Assembly: GCA_910585355.1 (NCBI GenBank)
Contig: CAJUDN010000014.1
Coordinates: 1-51,466 of the forward strand
Source: an uncultured Lachnospiraceae bacterium
Lineage (GTDB): Bacteria; Bacillota_A; Clostridia; Lachnospirales; Lachnospiraceae
Reading direction: 5' to 3'
DNA: 51,466 nucleotides
The notes under the pieces are model-generated. The model did not search any database, was not told where the DNA came from, and saw nothing but the letters and a program-made list of their open reading frames with translations. A program made the position numbers and the translations under genes. Below are positions 1 through 8,070 of this stretch, in pieces (position 1 is the stretch's first letter; the number at the start of each line of letters is the position of its first letter).

Positions 1-219
1 GTAATTGTATTATAGGGGAAGAATGTGTCTAAAGTGTGATTTAGAAATAAAAAAAAGATAAATTTACTAAAGATAAGGTGAAAAAAACGCGGCAATTATG
101 GACTGCCTAACTTTTGCCGAATTTCTGACAGCATATTGCCTGTGTTTTGGATACCATAAAATAGTAAAATGGCAGACAGGAAGACTGCCGGATTACCGGC
201 TGAAGAATGGAGGAACTGC

Positions 220-1215
220 ATGAGAAAACGTAAAAAGATTATGACCATTATGGGAGTTTCTGCCATGGCGGCCATGATGCCTTTTTCCTCATATGCATCA
301 GAAAAGATTGAAGATGTGACAATGGAAATTGAATCGAGGATTTTTGCGGGGGAAAGCGGGACAGATGTGGATGTGGTTGTGGACACAGAGGGCTGTTATG
401 TGGACTCTGTCTCTGTGACCAATGAACCGGACGAGTGGGAGGAGAATGATAAGCCAAGGCTTAAGATTGTGCTGGCGGCGGAAGATGATTATACGTTTTC
501 TTCTGGCCTGGGAAAGGATGAGGTGGCTTTGGATGAAGAGGAGGGAACCGTAACCAGCGTTTCCCGCAGCAGCCGAAGGATTACGGTTTATGTGACCCTT
601 GAAGCCGTGGAGTATGGAGATGACTATGACAACGATGATTATGACCTGGACGTTTACGAACTGACTTGGGACCAGGGAGACGGCGGAAGAGCGTACTGGG
701 ACGGAACAGACTATGCAAAAAAATATTATGTGAGACTTTACAGAGATGGGGAGGCCGTCAGCGCGGAGTTTGCCACAGAGAATAATTACTATGACTTTTC
801 CGCATACTTTACACAGGGAGGGGATTACACCTTCCGGGCCATGGCAGTCCGCAGCGCGGACAATACGGGAAGCTGGCGTACCTCGGAAATACGGGAGGTA
901 TCAGATGCGGAGGCGGCTGAAATCCGAAGCCGCGGCGCCAAAACCGCTGCGGGCGCAGGAGTTACAGAGGGCGCATGGCTTAAGGATGATATCGGATACT
1001 GGTGGTGCAATCCCAATAAAACGTATCCTGCCGCCACATGGAAGCTGATTAATGGGACCTGGTACTATTTTAACCAGGCCGGATACCGCCTGGAAAACCA
1101 GTGGCAGCTGACAGACGGCAAATGGTATTACTGTGGAACGGATGGGGCCATGCTTTCCAATGCAATGACCCCGGATAATTATTATGTGGGAGCGGATGGG
1201 GCCTGGGTTCATTAA
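220..1215 (+). CDS. Secreted protein with C-terminal cell-wall-binding repeats
   Basis: A 331-residue protein starting at the ATG at 220, chosen because GGAGG lies at 210-214 and a signal peptide follows at once (basic MRKRKK, hydrophobic core, likely cleavage after SYA near residue 26). The C-terminal ~80 residues hold aromatic/glycine repeats (GTWYYF, GKWYYC and similar) typical of choline-binding or cell-wall-binding repeat domains, which anchor proteins non-covalently to wall polymers. The middle is rich in Asp and Tyr (around residues 140-160), followed by a region resembling a fibronectin-like fold; this is only inferred from the pattern. No catalytic domain is recognisable, so its job on the surface is unknown. 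Confidence 0.8.
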   Translation: MRKRKKIMTIMGVSAMAAMMPFSSYASEKIEDVTMEIESRIFAGESGTDVDVVVDTEGCYVDSVSVTNEPDEWEENDKPRLKIVLAAEDDYTFSSGLGKDEVALDEEEGTVTSVSRSSRRITVYVTLEAVEYGDDYDNDDYDLDVYELTWDQGDGGRAYWDGTDYAKKYYVRLYRDGEAVSAEFATENNYYDFSAYFTQGGDYTFRAMAVRSADNTGSWRTSEIREVSDAEAAEIRSRGAKTAAGAGVTEGAWLKDDIGYWWCNPNKTYPAATWKLINGTWYYFNQAGYRLENQWQLTDGKWYYCGTDGAMLSNAMTPDNYYVGADGAWVH

Positions 1216-1334
1216 AATGGACATATGACCTGGCCCCGGAACGTACTGCCTCATGACGAATCCGCAGGGTGGTTTGTCATGGCGCAAACAGCAACCTGTT
1301 CCTCTCTGTTTTTTAGGAAAATTGAAAAAAACCC

Positions 1335-1363
1335 TTTAAAAACGAAATATTTTTGTATATAAT
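1335..1363 (+). promoter_or_regulatory. Sigma-A-type promoter for mreB
   Basis: TTTAAA at 1335-1340 and a perfect TATAAT at 1358-1363 with a 17-bp spacer. Transcription would start near 1370, giving a leader of about 190 nt that carries a small mobile element (1393-1489). The 1216-1561 gap holds nothing else beyond a 6-bp inverted repeat (1252-1257/1276-1281) without a U-run. Confidence 0.65.
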
Positions 1364-1392
1364 AATACTGATATTTTGTGCCCTGTGGAATT

Positions 1393-1489
1393 GTAACAGT
1401 TTAGCCCTGCCTCTTCTTGCCTGCGTACTGCGGACAAGAAGCACGCGGTGTCCGCCTTATGAAGATTCAGAGTAAAAATTTGCTGTTAC
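1393..1489. mobile_element. MITE-like element, copy 1, in the mreB leader
   Basis: A 97-bp non-coding segment with perfect 7-bp terminal inverted repeats, GTAACAG at 1393-1399 and CTGTTAC at 1483-1489. It is flanked on both sides by a perfect 8-bp direct repeat, GTGGAATT (1385-1392 and 1490-1497), which looks like a target-site duplication. It lies between the promoter and start codon of mreB and therefore in the mRNA leader. Its interior (about 1404-1450) is visibly similar to copy 6 (47143-47209) and to the left part of copy 2 (6188-6261). Confidence 0.75.
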
Positions 1490-1561
1490 GTGGAATTACA
1501 GAGGTGTCATATAGAGAACGCTTTCGTGAGAATTTGTAAAAGACAGGAGGAAAATGGCAAT

Positions 1562-2560
1562 ATGATGTCTCATGACATTGGAATTGATTTAGGTACAGCC
1601 AGTATTTTGGTATATATCAAAGGAAAAGGCGTGGTATTAAAGGAGCCGTCTGTGGTGGCTCTGGACAGAGAGACTAATAAGGTGATTACATTCGGCGAGG
1701 AGGCCCGGCTGATGATCGGGCGTACTCCTGGCAACATTGTGGCTGTGCGTCCTTTGAGAAAAGGCGTAATTTCCGACTACACGGTTACAGAGAAGATGTT
1801 AAAATATTTTATCGACAAGGCAGTGGGAAAGAGAACCTTAAGAAAACCGAGAATTGCCGTTTGCATTCCCAGCGGGGCCACAGAGGTAGAGAGAAAGGCA
1901 GTTGAAGACGCTACCTACCAGGCAGGAGCCCGTGAGGTATGTATCATTGAAGAGCCGGTAGCTGCGGCTATCGGCGCCGGAATTGATATCGCCAAGGCAT
2001 GTGGAAATATGATTGTTGATATCGGCGGAGGTACTGCGGATATCGCCGTGATATCTTTGGGCGGCACCGTTGTAAGTACTTCTATTAAGACGGCCGGAGA
2101 TGACTTTGACGAGTCTTTGGTCCGCTACATGAGAAAGAAGCATAATCTTTTAATTGGAGAAAGAACTGCCGAGGAGATTAAGATCAATATCGGTGCGGCA
2201 TACCGCCGTCCGGAGCTGGTTACCATGGAGGTCCGCGGAAGAAACCTGGTAACAGGACTTCCCAAGACCATTGTTGTGACTTCCGATGAAACTCTGGAGG
2301 CATTAAAAGAGCCGGCAATGCAGATTGTAGATGCTGTGCATAATGTTCTGGAACGCACTCCGCCGGAGCTGGCTGCCGACATATTCGACCGCGGCATTGT
2401 TCTTACAGGAGGCGGCTCTCTTCTTTCCGGACTGGACGCCTTGATCGAGGAGAAGACAGGAATTACCACAATGATTGCGGAGGAGCCTTTGACAGCCGTG
2501 GCGATCGGTACTGGTAAATTTATCGAATTTGCTCATGGAGGAAAGAGCTCTGAAAAGTAA
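1562..2560 (+). CDS. mreB: Rod-shape protein MreB/Mbl (bacterial actin)
   Basis: A 332-residue actin-like ATPase that forms membrane-associated filaments and directs lateral peptidoglycan synthesis. Visible family marks are the phosphate-1 motif IGIDLGTAS near the start, EEPVAAAIGAG, the phosphate-2 motif DIGGGTADIAV, and the C-terminal adenosine motif GIVLTGGGSLL. The start at 1562 follows AGGAGG at 1545-1550 by 11 nt; a reading extended to 1490 would begin at a mobile-element boundary and adds no conserved sequence. MreB and Mbl paralogues cannot be separated with certainty, and no mreC or mreD lies beside it. The gene is followed at 35 nt by recD2. Confidence 0.92.
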   Translation: MMSHDIGIDLGTASILVYIKGKGVVLKEPSVVALDRETNKVITFGEEARLMIGRTPGNIVAVRPLRKGVISDYTVTEKMLKYFIDKAVGKRTLRKPRIAVCIPSGATEVERKAVEDATYQAGAREVCIIEEPVAAAIGAGIDIAKACGNMIVDIGGGTADIAVISLGGTVVSTSIKTAGDDFDESLVRYMRKKHNLLIGERTAEEIKINIGAAYRRPELVTMEVRGRNLVTGLPKTIVVTSDETLEALKEPAMQIVDAVHNVLERTPPELAADIFDRGIVLTGGGSLLSGLDALIEEKTGITTMIAEEPLTAVAIGTGKFIEFAHGGKSSEK

Positions 2561-2595
2561 AGCGGCTTTTGCAAAACGAGGGACAGGCGTAAACC

Positions 2596-4857
2596 ATGGC
2601 AGTAGTAGCAGGTTATGTTGAAAAAATAAAATACCGCAATGATGAAAATGGCTACTCGGTTTTAAGTGTCACCGATGGCAGGGAAGAATATATTCTGGTG
2701 GGGACCTTTCCGTATATTATGGAAGGAGAACGCATCGAGGCGACGGGACAGATAGTAGAACATTCGATTTATGGCGAGCAGCTTGCAGTGGAGAGCTATG
2801 AAGTAAAGGCTCCCGAAGATACGCTGGCAATAGAACGCTATCTCGGCTCCGGTGCCATTAAAGGCATCGGAGCTGCTTTAGCTAAAAGGATTGTAAAAAA
2901 ATTCAAGGCGGATACCTTTCGGATTATGGAAGAAGAACCGGAAAGGCTTTCTGAGGTGAAGGGAATCAGTGAGCGAATGGCTATGGATATCTGCGCCCAG
3001 GTGGAAGAAAAAAGGGATATGCGTCAGGCTATGCTTTTTTTGCAGCAGTATGGCATTTCTATGAACCTTTCGGTAAAAATTTATCAGCATTATGGCCAGC
3101 GGATGTACTCTGTGATTCAGGAGAATCCTTACCAGCTTTCGGACGATATCCAGGGCGTGGGGTTTAAAATTGCCGATGAAATTGCCGCTAAAGTGGGAAT
3201 TTTTACAGATTCTGATTATCGGATTAAGAGCGGGCTTTTTTACACGCTTTTGCAGGCAGTGGGAAACGGACACACCTATCTGCCGGAGGAGGAGCTTTTT
3301 GCCAATGCAGCAGAGCTTTTAAAGATAGAGCCAGGGGACATGGAAAAGCATCTGGTTGACCTTCAAATGGAGAGAAAACTGGTGGTGAAGGAGAAAGACA
3401 ACAAACGGATCGTCTATCCGGCCCAGTTTTTCTACATGGAATTAAATACAGCAAGAATGCTTCATGATCTTAATATCCGGGACACAGTGTCAAAAGAACA
3501 GATCAAAAAGCGGATTTTGGAAATTTCCGCTGATGAACAGATGGAATTGGACGCCCTTCAGGAGCAGGCGGTAATAGAGGCAGTAAACAATGGGCTTCTT
3601 ATTATTACCGGAGGGCCCGGAACCGGAAAGACCACCACGATTAATACCATCATTCGGTATTTTGAGAAGGATGAAATGGAAATTTTGCTGGCAGCCCCCA
3701 CAGGACGTGCGGCAAAACGAATGACGGAAGCTACAGGATATGAGGCGCGGACCATACATCGGCTGCTGGAACTTACAGGAATCCCGGTGACGGATAACGG
3801 CAGACCGGGGGCTGGAGGACAAAATTCTGCGGAAAGCCGCCTGGAGGGGATGCACTTTGAGAAAAATGAGCAGAATCCTCTGGATGCGGACGTGATTATC
3901 ATCGACGAGACGTCCATGGTGGATATCAGTTTAATGTGCTCACTTTTAAAAGCAGTCAACGTGGGAACCAGACTGATTCTTGTGGGAGATGTGAACCAGC
4001 TTCCAAGTGTGGGCCCGGGAAATGTACTTAAGGACATGATTGAGTCGGGAAAATTTCCGGTAGTGCAGCTGACACGGATTTTCCGTCAGGCGGCTCAGAG
4101 CGATATTATTGTAAACGCCCATAAAATCAATGGGGGAGAGCGGGTTTCTCTGGAAAAGCGGAGCAGAGACTTTCTGTTTATCCGGAGAGAGCATCCGTCG
4201 GATATCATTAAGGATATGATGGTTTTGGTGCGGGATAAGCTTCCGGGGTACGTGGGGGCCAGCTCTCTTGAGATTCAGATAATGACGCCCATGCGGAAGG
4301 GCGCTCTGGGGGTAGAGCAGCTTAATAAAGTACTTCAGGAAAAATTCAATCCCCCAGCTCCGGATAAGCCGGAAAAAGAATCGGGACAGATCGTGTTCCG
4401 GACAGGCGATAAGGTGATGCAAATCAGAAATAACTATCAGATTGCCTGGGAAATCCGCAATGGGCATGGGATTTTGGTGGATAAGGGCGAAGGGATTTTC
4501 AATGGGGACATGGGAATTATTCGTCAGGTCAATACTTTTGCGGAAACCCTGGAAGTGGAGTTCGATGAGGGGAAAATGGTGGAGTACAGCTTCAGAAAGC
4601 TGGAGGATCTGGAACTGGCCTATGCTATTACCATACATAAATCCCAGGGAAGCGAGTATCCGGCGGTGGTAATTCCGGTCCATTCGGGACCACGGATGCT
4701 GATGACCAGAAATCTGATTTATACGGCTGTTACAAGGGCAAAAAAATGCGTATGCCTGGTGGGCCTGCCGGAAATGTTTCAGTTTATGGTGGATAACGAA
4801 CTGGAGCAGAAACGGTATTCGGGCTTAAAAGACAGGATTCTGGAAATTGATTTGTAA
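2596..4857 (+). CDS. recD2: RecD2-type SF1B DNA helicase
   Basis: A 753-residue ATP-dependent 5'-3' helicase of the RecD2/TraA class, found in bacteria mostly as a stand-alone DNA repair enzyme. An N-terminal OB-like region is followed by helix-hairpin-helix segments (GAIKGIGAALAKRIV around residues 87-101). Walker A, GGPGTGKT, is at about residues 339-346; Walker B, IIIDETS, is near 434-440. Later motifs include RIFRQAAQS and the C-terminal motif VI region TAVTRAKK. Length is normal for the family. The stop codon TAA at 4855-4857 is part of the sequence GTAACAG, which resembles one end of the small mobile elements in this window. Confidence 0.93.
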   Translation: MAVVAGYVEKIKYRNDENGYSVLSVTDGREEYILVGTFPYIMEGERIEATGQIVEHSIYGEQLAVESYEVKAPEDTLAIERYLGSGAIKGIGAALAKRIVKKFKADTFRIMEEEPERLSEVKGISERMAMDICAQVEEKRDMRQAMLFLQQYGISMNLSVKIYQHYGQRMYSVIQENPYQLSDDIQGVGFKIADEIAAKVGIFTDSDYRIKSGLFYTLLQAVGNGHTYLPEEELFANAAELLKIEPGDMEKHLVDLQMERKLVVKEKDNKRIVYPAQFFYMELNTARMLHDLNIRDTVSKEQIKKRILEISADEQMELDALQEQAVIEAVNNGLLIITGGPGTGKTTTINTIIRYFEKDEMEILLAAPTGRAAKRMTEATGYEARTIHRLLELTGIPVTDNGRPGAGGQNSAESRLEGMHFEKNEQNPLDADVIIIDETSMVDISLMCSLLKAVNVGTRLILVGDVNQLPSVGPGNVLKDMIESGKFPVVQLTRIFRQAAQSDIIVNAHKINGGERVSLEKRSRDFLFIRREHPSDIIKDMMVLVRDKLPGYVGASSLEIQIMTPMRKGALGVEQLNKVLQEKFNPPAPDKPEKESGQIVFRTGDKVMQIRNNYQIAWEIRNGHGILVDKGEGIFNGDMGIIRQVNTFAETLEVEFDEGKMVEYSFRKLEDLELAYAITIHKSQGSEYPAVVIPVHSGPRMLMTRNLIYTAVTRAKKCVCLVGLPEMFQFMVDNELEQKRYSGLKDRILEIDL

Positions 4858-4898
4858 CAGTGTAAAGAGAATTTGAACGGTTATGCCAGGAGATAACT

Positions 4899-5609
4899 TT
4901 GATAAAAGAAACCTTTCTTGACTTTCTTTTTCCCCGCCGCTGCCCGGTGTGCGGGGAAATCACAAGCCCGGCGGGCAGTCTGATCTGCCCGTCCTGTTTT
5001 CTGAAACTTTCGTTTGTGAAACCTCCTGTCTGCAAAAAGTGCGGGAAGGAAATTATGGATGAGACCATGGAGTACTGCAGCGACTGTATGGGACATTTCC
5101 ATGCCTTTGAATCGGGAGTGGCGCTTTTAAACTATGATGAAACAGCCAGGACGGTTATGGCGCAAATCAAATATAAAAACAAGAGAGAATATCTGGACTT
5201 TTTCGGAGCGGCCATGGCAAAGAGGTATGGAATGGCTGTGGCGCGGATGGCCGTGGAAGCCATCGTCCCCGTCCCGGTCCATCTTTCGAGGAGAAGGGCC
5301 AGGGGCTTTAACCAGGCGGAGGTGCTGGCTGGGATTCTGGGGGAGAAACTTAAAATTCCGGTTGCTCCCAAGATGCTCATACGCAGGAAAAGGACACGGC
5401 CGCAAAAGGAGCTGTCAGCTTCGGAGCGGCTTAAGAATCTGTCAGGGGCATTTGCGGCCGGAGAGGGAAGCGGGGGAATAAAACGCGTTCTTCTGGTTGA
5501 CGATATTTATACCACCGGAAGCACCGTAGAAGCCTGTGCCAGGGTATTGCAAAACGCCGGAGTGGAAAAGGTATATTTTGCCGTGATCTGTATGACCGGG
5601 GGGAGATAA
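4899..5609 (+). CDS. comF: ComF-family phosphoribosyltransferase-like protein
   Basis: A 236-residue protein of the ComF family, linked to DNA uptake and recombination in competent bacteria; the exact reaction is not established. It has an N-terminal four-pair cysteine cluster (C15/C18, C30/C33, C45/C48, C60/C63), expected to bind zinc, and a C-terminal phosphoribosyltransferase fold with the PRPP motif VLLVDDIYTTGST near residues 191-203. The start codon is TTG at 4899, chosen because AGGAGA lies at 4888-4893 and the cysteine cluster would be lost from any later start. It sits 41 nt after recD2 and is probably co-transcribed. Confidence 0.88.
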   Translation: MIKETFLDFLFPRRCPVCGEITSPAGSLICPSCFLKLSFVKPPVCKKCGKEIMDETMEYCSDCMGHFHAFESGVALLNYDETARTVMAQIKYKNKREYLDFFGAAMAKRYGMAVARMAVEAIVPVPVHLSRRRARGFNQAEVLAGILGEKLKIPVAPKMLIRRKRTRPQKELSASERLKNLSGAFAAGEGSGGIKRVLLVDDIYTTGSTVEACARVLQNAGVEKVYFAVICMTGGR

Positions 5610-5619
5610 AAAAGGATTC

Positions 5620-5648
5620 TTGCAAGCGGATGGCCGCGGTGTTATAAT
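5620..5648 (+). promoter_or_regulatory. Promoter for the GNAT gene at 5678
   Basis: TTGCAA at 5620-5625 and a perfect TATAAT at 5643-5648, 17-bp spacer. It begins 10 bp after the comF stop, so the acetyltransferase has its own transcript start near 5655. Confidence 0.75.
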
Positions 5649-5677
5649 GGGCATATCTCAATTCTGGGGGGATTGAT

Positions 5678-6169
5678 ATGATTATACGGACAGCGGCGGA
5701 ATACGATATGGAGGCATTATTGTCCATTTATAATTACGAAGTGCTGAATGGCGTGGCGACTTTTGATCTGGAACCCAAATCCATAGAGGAGCGGATGAAA
5801 TGGTTTCGGGCCCACAATGTGGATAATCATCCTCTTCTTGCAGCGGAGATTGACGGGCGGGCCGTAGGGTATGCCAGCCTTTCAGAGTACCGGGAAAAGG
5901 AAGCGTACAAAAGAACCGTGGAGCTCTCCATTTATGTGGATCCCGGATACCGCCGTATGGGTGTGGCCAGAGCGCTGATGGAAGCAATTCTTGAGGAGGC
6001 CAGAAGCCGGGACGATATTCATACGGTGATTTCTGTCATCACCGGAGGGAATGAGGCCAGCATCAGACTTCACGAGGAGTTTGGATTTATTCACTGCGGT
6101 ACCATGAAAGAGGTGGGAGAGAAGTTTGGAAAGCCTCTGGATATCGACAATTTCCAGCTGATGGTGTAA
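5678..6169 (+). CDS. GNAT acetyltransferase, phosphinothricin acetyltransferase-like
   Basis: A 163-residue acetyl-CoA-dependent N-acetyltransferase. The N-terminal pattern IRTAAEYDMEALLSIYN and the acetyl-CoA loop YRRMGVARALM (around residues 90-100) match the PAT/MddA subgroup, which acetylates phosphinothricin, methionine sulfone or related amino acids. The substrate cannot be told from sequence, and the family name does not prove herbicide resistance. A G-rich ribosome binding site (GGGGGG near 5666-5671) precedes the ATG. Monocistronic by its own promoter, with a mobile element just downstream. Confidence 0.85.
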   Translation: MIIRTAAEYDMEALLSIYNYEVLNGVATFDLEPKSIEERMKWFRAHNVDNHPLLAAEIDGRAVGYASLSEYREKEAYKRTVELSIYVDPGYRRMGVARALMEAILEEARSRDDIHTVISVITGGNEASIRLHEEFGFIHCGTMKEVGEKFGKPLDIDNFQLMV

Positions 6170-6187
6170 AGGGGGCTGCGTAGTTTA

Positions 6188-6261
6188 AAAACAGTCCAGC
6201 TTTGCATCTTCTTGCTTTCAGCACATTTTTACTGGGGCTCTCCACAAGACTGAACCGTTAT
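6188..6261. mobile_element. MITE-like element, copy 2, upstream of rpmG
   Basis: A 74-bp segment whose ends, AAAACAGTCCAG and (reverse complement of the right end) ATAACGGTTCAG, agree at 9 of 12 positions and fit the family consensus GTAACNGTTCAG. Flanks GTAGTTTA (6180-6187) and GCAGTTTA (6262-6269) agree at 7 of 8 positions; shifting the boundary by two bases gives a perfect AGTTTAAA repeat. Its left 26 bases match the left end of copy 1 at 21 positions. It lies just upstream of the rpmG promoter. Confidence 0.55.
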
Positions 6262-6290
6262 GCAGTTTAAAGAATCTTCACGGAAACCGC

Positions 6291-6319
6291 TTGACGCTGT
6301 AATGTTTCTATGGTACAAT
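6291..6319 (+). promoter_or_regulatory. Promoter for rpmG-secE-nusG
   Basis: TTGACG at 6291-6296 and TACAAT at 6314-6319 with a 17-bp spacer. The leader of about 100 nt contains a run of eight T residues (near 6348) but no clear terminator stem. Confidence 0.75.
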
Positions 6320-6426
6320 AAGCGGGCGAATGGAAGAACATAGGTCTTTTTTTTATGCTTAAAAATACGATAGCAGGGCAGAAAAGAAGGGCCGCCTTAC
6401 AAAGAATTTAAACGGAGGTGGAAGTC

Positions 6427-6576
6427 GTGCGCACAAAGATTACACTGGCATGTACAGAATGCAAACAGCGCAATTATAACATGACGAAGGATAAGAAAAC
6501 TCATCCGGACCGCATGGAAACAAAGAAGTACTGCAGATTCTGCAAGAGACACACAATGCACAAAGAAACTAAGTAA
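6427..6576 (+). CDS. rpmG: 50S ribosomal protein L33
   Basis: A 49-residue protein, start GTG at 6427 with GGAGGTG at 6414-6420. It carries the zinc-ribbon version of L33: CTEC near residues 9-12 and CRFC near 36-39, with the basic tail KRHTMHKETK. L33 binds the E-site region of 23S rRNA. An in-frame GTG at 6418 lies inside the ribosome binding site and is rejected. The position directly before secE and nusG is the standard one in Firmicutes. Confidence 0.95.
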   Translation: MRTKITLACTECKQRNYNMTKDKKTHPDRMETKKYCRFCKRHTMHKETK

Positions 6577-6602
6577 TCCGGTTTGTAAAAGGATGTGAAT
6601 TT

Positions 6603-6809
6603 ATGGGAGAAACAGTAAGTAATGAGAAGGCCCCCAAAAAGGACTTTATCAAAGGCTTAAAAGCTGAGTTCAACAAAATCATCTGGCCGGATAAGGAAAC
6701 TTTGACAAAACAGTCGATTGTGGTCGTCGTTTCAACGATTGCTTTGGGAATCGTGATCGCAGTCCTTGATCTGATTATTAAATTCGGTTTGAATATCGTT
6801 ATTGGTTAA
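6603..6809 (+). CDS. secE: Preprotein translocase subunit SecE
   Basis: A 68-residue membrane protein, the clamp of the SecYEG export channel. The amphipathic stretch KGLKAEFNKIIWPDKETL is the conserved cytoplasmic SecE signature, followed by one transmembrane helix (around residues 38-60). This is the short single-helix form normal in Gram-positives. It lies 26 nt after rpmG and 15 nt before nusG. Confidence 0.95.
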   Translation: MGETVSNEKAPKKDFIKGLKAEFNKIIWPDKETLTKQSIVVVVSTIALGIVIAVLDLIIKFGLNIVIG

Positions 6810-6824
6810 GGATGAGGTGAGCGT

Positions 6825-7340
6825 ATGTCAGAAGCACAATGGTATGTTGTACACACCTATTCCGGATATGAGAATAAGGTGAAAGTTGACATTGAGAAGA
6901 CAATCGAAAACAGAGGACTCCAGGACCAGATTTTAGAGGTTTCTGTCCCGCTGGAAGAAGTCATTGAGCTGAAAAACGGCGCCCAGAAGCAGGTTGAGCG
7001 CAAGATGTTCCCAGGCTATGTACTGATTCACATGGTCATGAATGATGATACCTGGTATGTAGTCAGAAACACCCGGGGCGTAACCGGATTTGTTGGACCG
7101 GGTTCCAAGCCGGTGCCGCTTACAGAAGAAGAGATGAGAAATCTCGGTTTTAAGACAACCGGAGTCGTCGTTGATTTTGCAGTAGGAGATACTGTAGTGG
7201 TTGTGGCCGGTGCATGGAAAGATACTGTGGGCATTATTAAGACTGTCAACGAGCCCAAACAGACCATCACAATCAACGTCGAAATGTTCGGCCGTGAAAC
7301 ACCGGTGGAACTGAATTTTTCTGAAGTTAAGAAAATGTGA
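6825..7340 (+). CDS. nusG: Transcription elongation factor NusG
   Basis: A 171-residue factor that binds RNA polymerase and links it to Rho or the ribosome. The N-terminal NGN domain begins WYVVHTYSGYENKVK and includes FPGYVLIHM; the C-terminal KOW domain contains VGDTVVVVAGAWKDTVG. The length is a few residues shorter than E. coli NusG but complete. It is the last gene before the L1-binding leader of rplK. Confidence 0.96.
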   Translation: MSEAQWYVVHTYSGYENKVKVDIEKTIENRGLQDQILEVSVPLEEVIELKNGAQKQVERKMFPGYVLIHMVMNDDTWYVVRNTRGVTGFVGPGSKPVPLTEEEMRNLGFKTTGVVVDFAVGDTVVVVAGAWKDTVGIIKTVNEPKQTITINVEMFGRETPVELNFSEVKKM

Positions 7341-7384
7341 CCGACCGGAAGCAGCTAAACGAGCATGCCGGCTTTCACTGGTCG

Positions 7385-7414
7385 CGTGGGAGGGAAATCC
7401 CCGACATTACCACA
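7385..7414 (+). promoter_or_regulatory. Ribosomal protein L1 binding site (23S rRNA mimic) before rplK
   Basis: In the mRNA, GTGG (7386-7389) pairs with CCAC (7410-7413), and GGG (7392-7394) with CCC (7399-7401). The unpaired GA on one side and CGACATTA on the other reproduce the L1-stalk motif of 23S rRNA (GUGGGAG ... CCGAC ... UACCAC). L1 is known to repress its own operon by binding such mRNA copies. The site ends 8 nt before the rplK ribosome binding site, a good position to block translation. Confidence 0.75.
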
Positions 7415-7436
7415 TGATTTTAGGAGGTGCCTAATT

Positions 7437-7862
7437 ATGGCAAAGAAAGTTACAGGATATATTAAATTACAGATTCCGGCAGGAAAGGCAACACCAGCAC
7501 CGCCGGTTGGTCCGGCGCTTGGACAGCATGGTGTTAATATTGTACAGTTTACAAAAGAGTTTAATGCGAGAACTGCCGACCAGGGTGACATGGTTATTCC
7601 GGTTGTTATTACTGTTTACGCTGACAGAAGTTTCAGCTTCATCACTAAGACTCCGCCGGCTGCTGTATTATTGAAGAAGGCTGCCAAGATTAAATCCGGT
7701 TCTGCGACCCCGAACAAGACAAAGGTAGCGACTCTTACAAGAGCGGAAGTTCAGAAGATTGCTGAATTAAAGATGCCCGATCTTAACGCCGCAAGCATTG
7801 AAGCTGCAACAAGTATGATTGCAGGCACTGCCCGTTCCATGGGTATCACAGTGGTGGATTAA
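7437..7862 (+). CDS. rplK: 50S ribosomal protein L11
   Basis: A 141-residue protein of the GTPase-associated centre, the exact usual length. The N-terminal domain has the family stretch LQIPAGKATPAPPVGPALGQHGVN; the C-terminal RNA-binding domain ends AGTARSMGITV. The start at 7437 follows AGGAGGTG at 7422-7429; an upstream in-frame ATG at 7365 lies before the L1 site and adds no family sequence. Confidence 0.97.
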   Translation: MAKKVTGYIKLQIPAGKATPAPPVGPALGQHGVNIVQFTKEFNARTADQGDMVIPVVITVYADRSFSFITKTPPAAVLLKKAAKIKSGSATPNKTKVATLTRAEVQKIAELKMPDLNAASIEAATSMIAGTARSMGITVVD

Positions 7863-7894
7863 TCCCTCGCTGCTAGCCGCTGTTATAATACAGT

Positions 7895-8054
7895 GTAACT
7901 GTTCAGCAGGTCTGTGTAGAGCCCTGCTCCAGCGAAGAGGGGGGGATTTAAGCGCTGACCGTATGAAAACCTGAGCCAGGAAGCAAAAATCCCATCGGCG
8001 GTGCCGGTTTTAGATGGATTTTTGTCTGTAATTGTGAAGATACTGAACAGTTGC
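7895..8054. mobile_element. MITE-like element, copy 3, between rplK and rplA
   Basis: A 160-bp segment with 12-bp ends GTAACTGTTCAG (7895-7906) and CTGAACAGTTGC (8043-8054), matching at 11 of 12 positions, and a perfect 8-bp direct repeat AATACAGT on both sides (7887-7894 and 8055-8062). Inside are further hairpins: GCAGG/CCTGC near 7906-7927, and a 12-bp stem joining 7984-7996 to 8013-8024. It ends 16 nt before the L1-binding site of rplA, so it must be transcribed with the operon. It explains the unusually long spacer here. Confidence 0.8.
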
Positions 8055-8070
8055 AATACAGTAACAAATA

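Noticed and set aside
1490..1561. N-terminal extension of MreB from 1490
   Set aside because: It begins at the boundary of a mobile element, has no ribosome binding site and no family similarity.
3946..4683. A 245-codon minus-strand frame inside recD2
   Set aside because: Composition and position are those of a shadow frame; recD2 is complete and conserved over the same stretch.
4854..4884. A 31-bp segment after recD2 with ends GTAACAG and GAACGGTTAT, like the small mobile elements
   Set aside because: The same length as copy 5, but no 8-bp direct repeats flank it and only 8 of 12 end positions agree. It may be an old copy, but is not counted.
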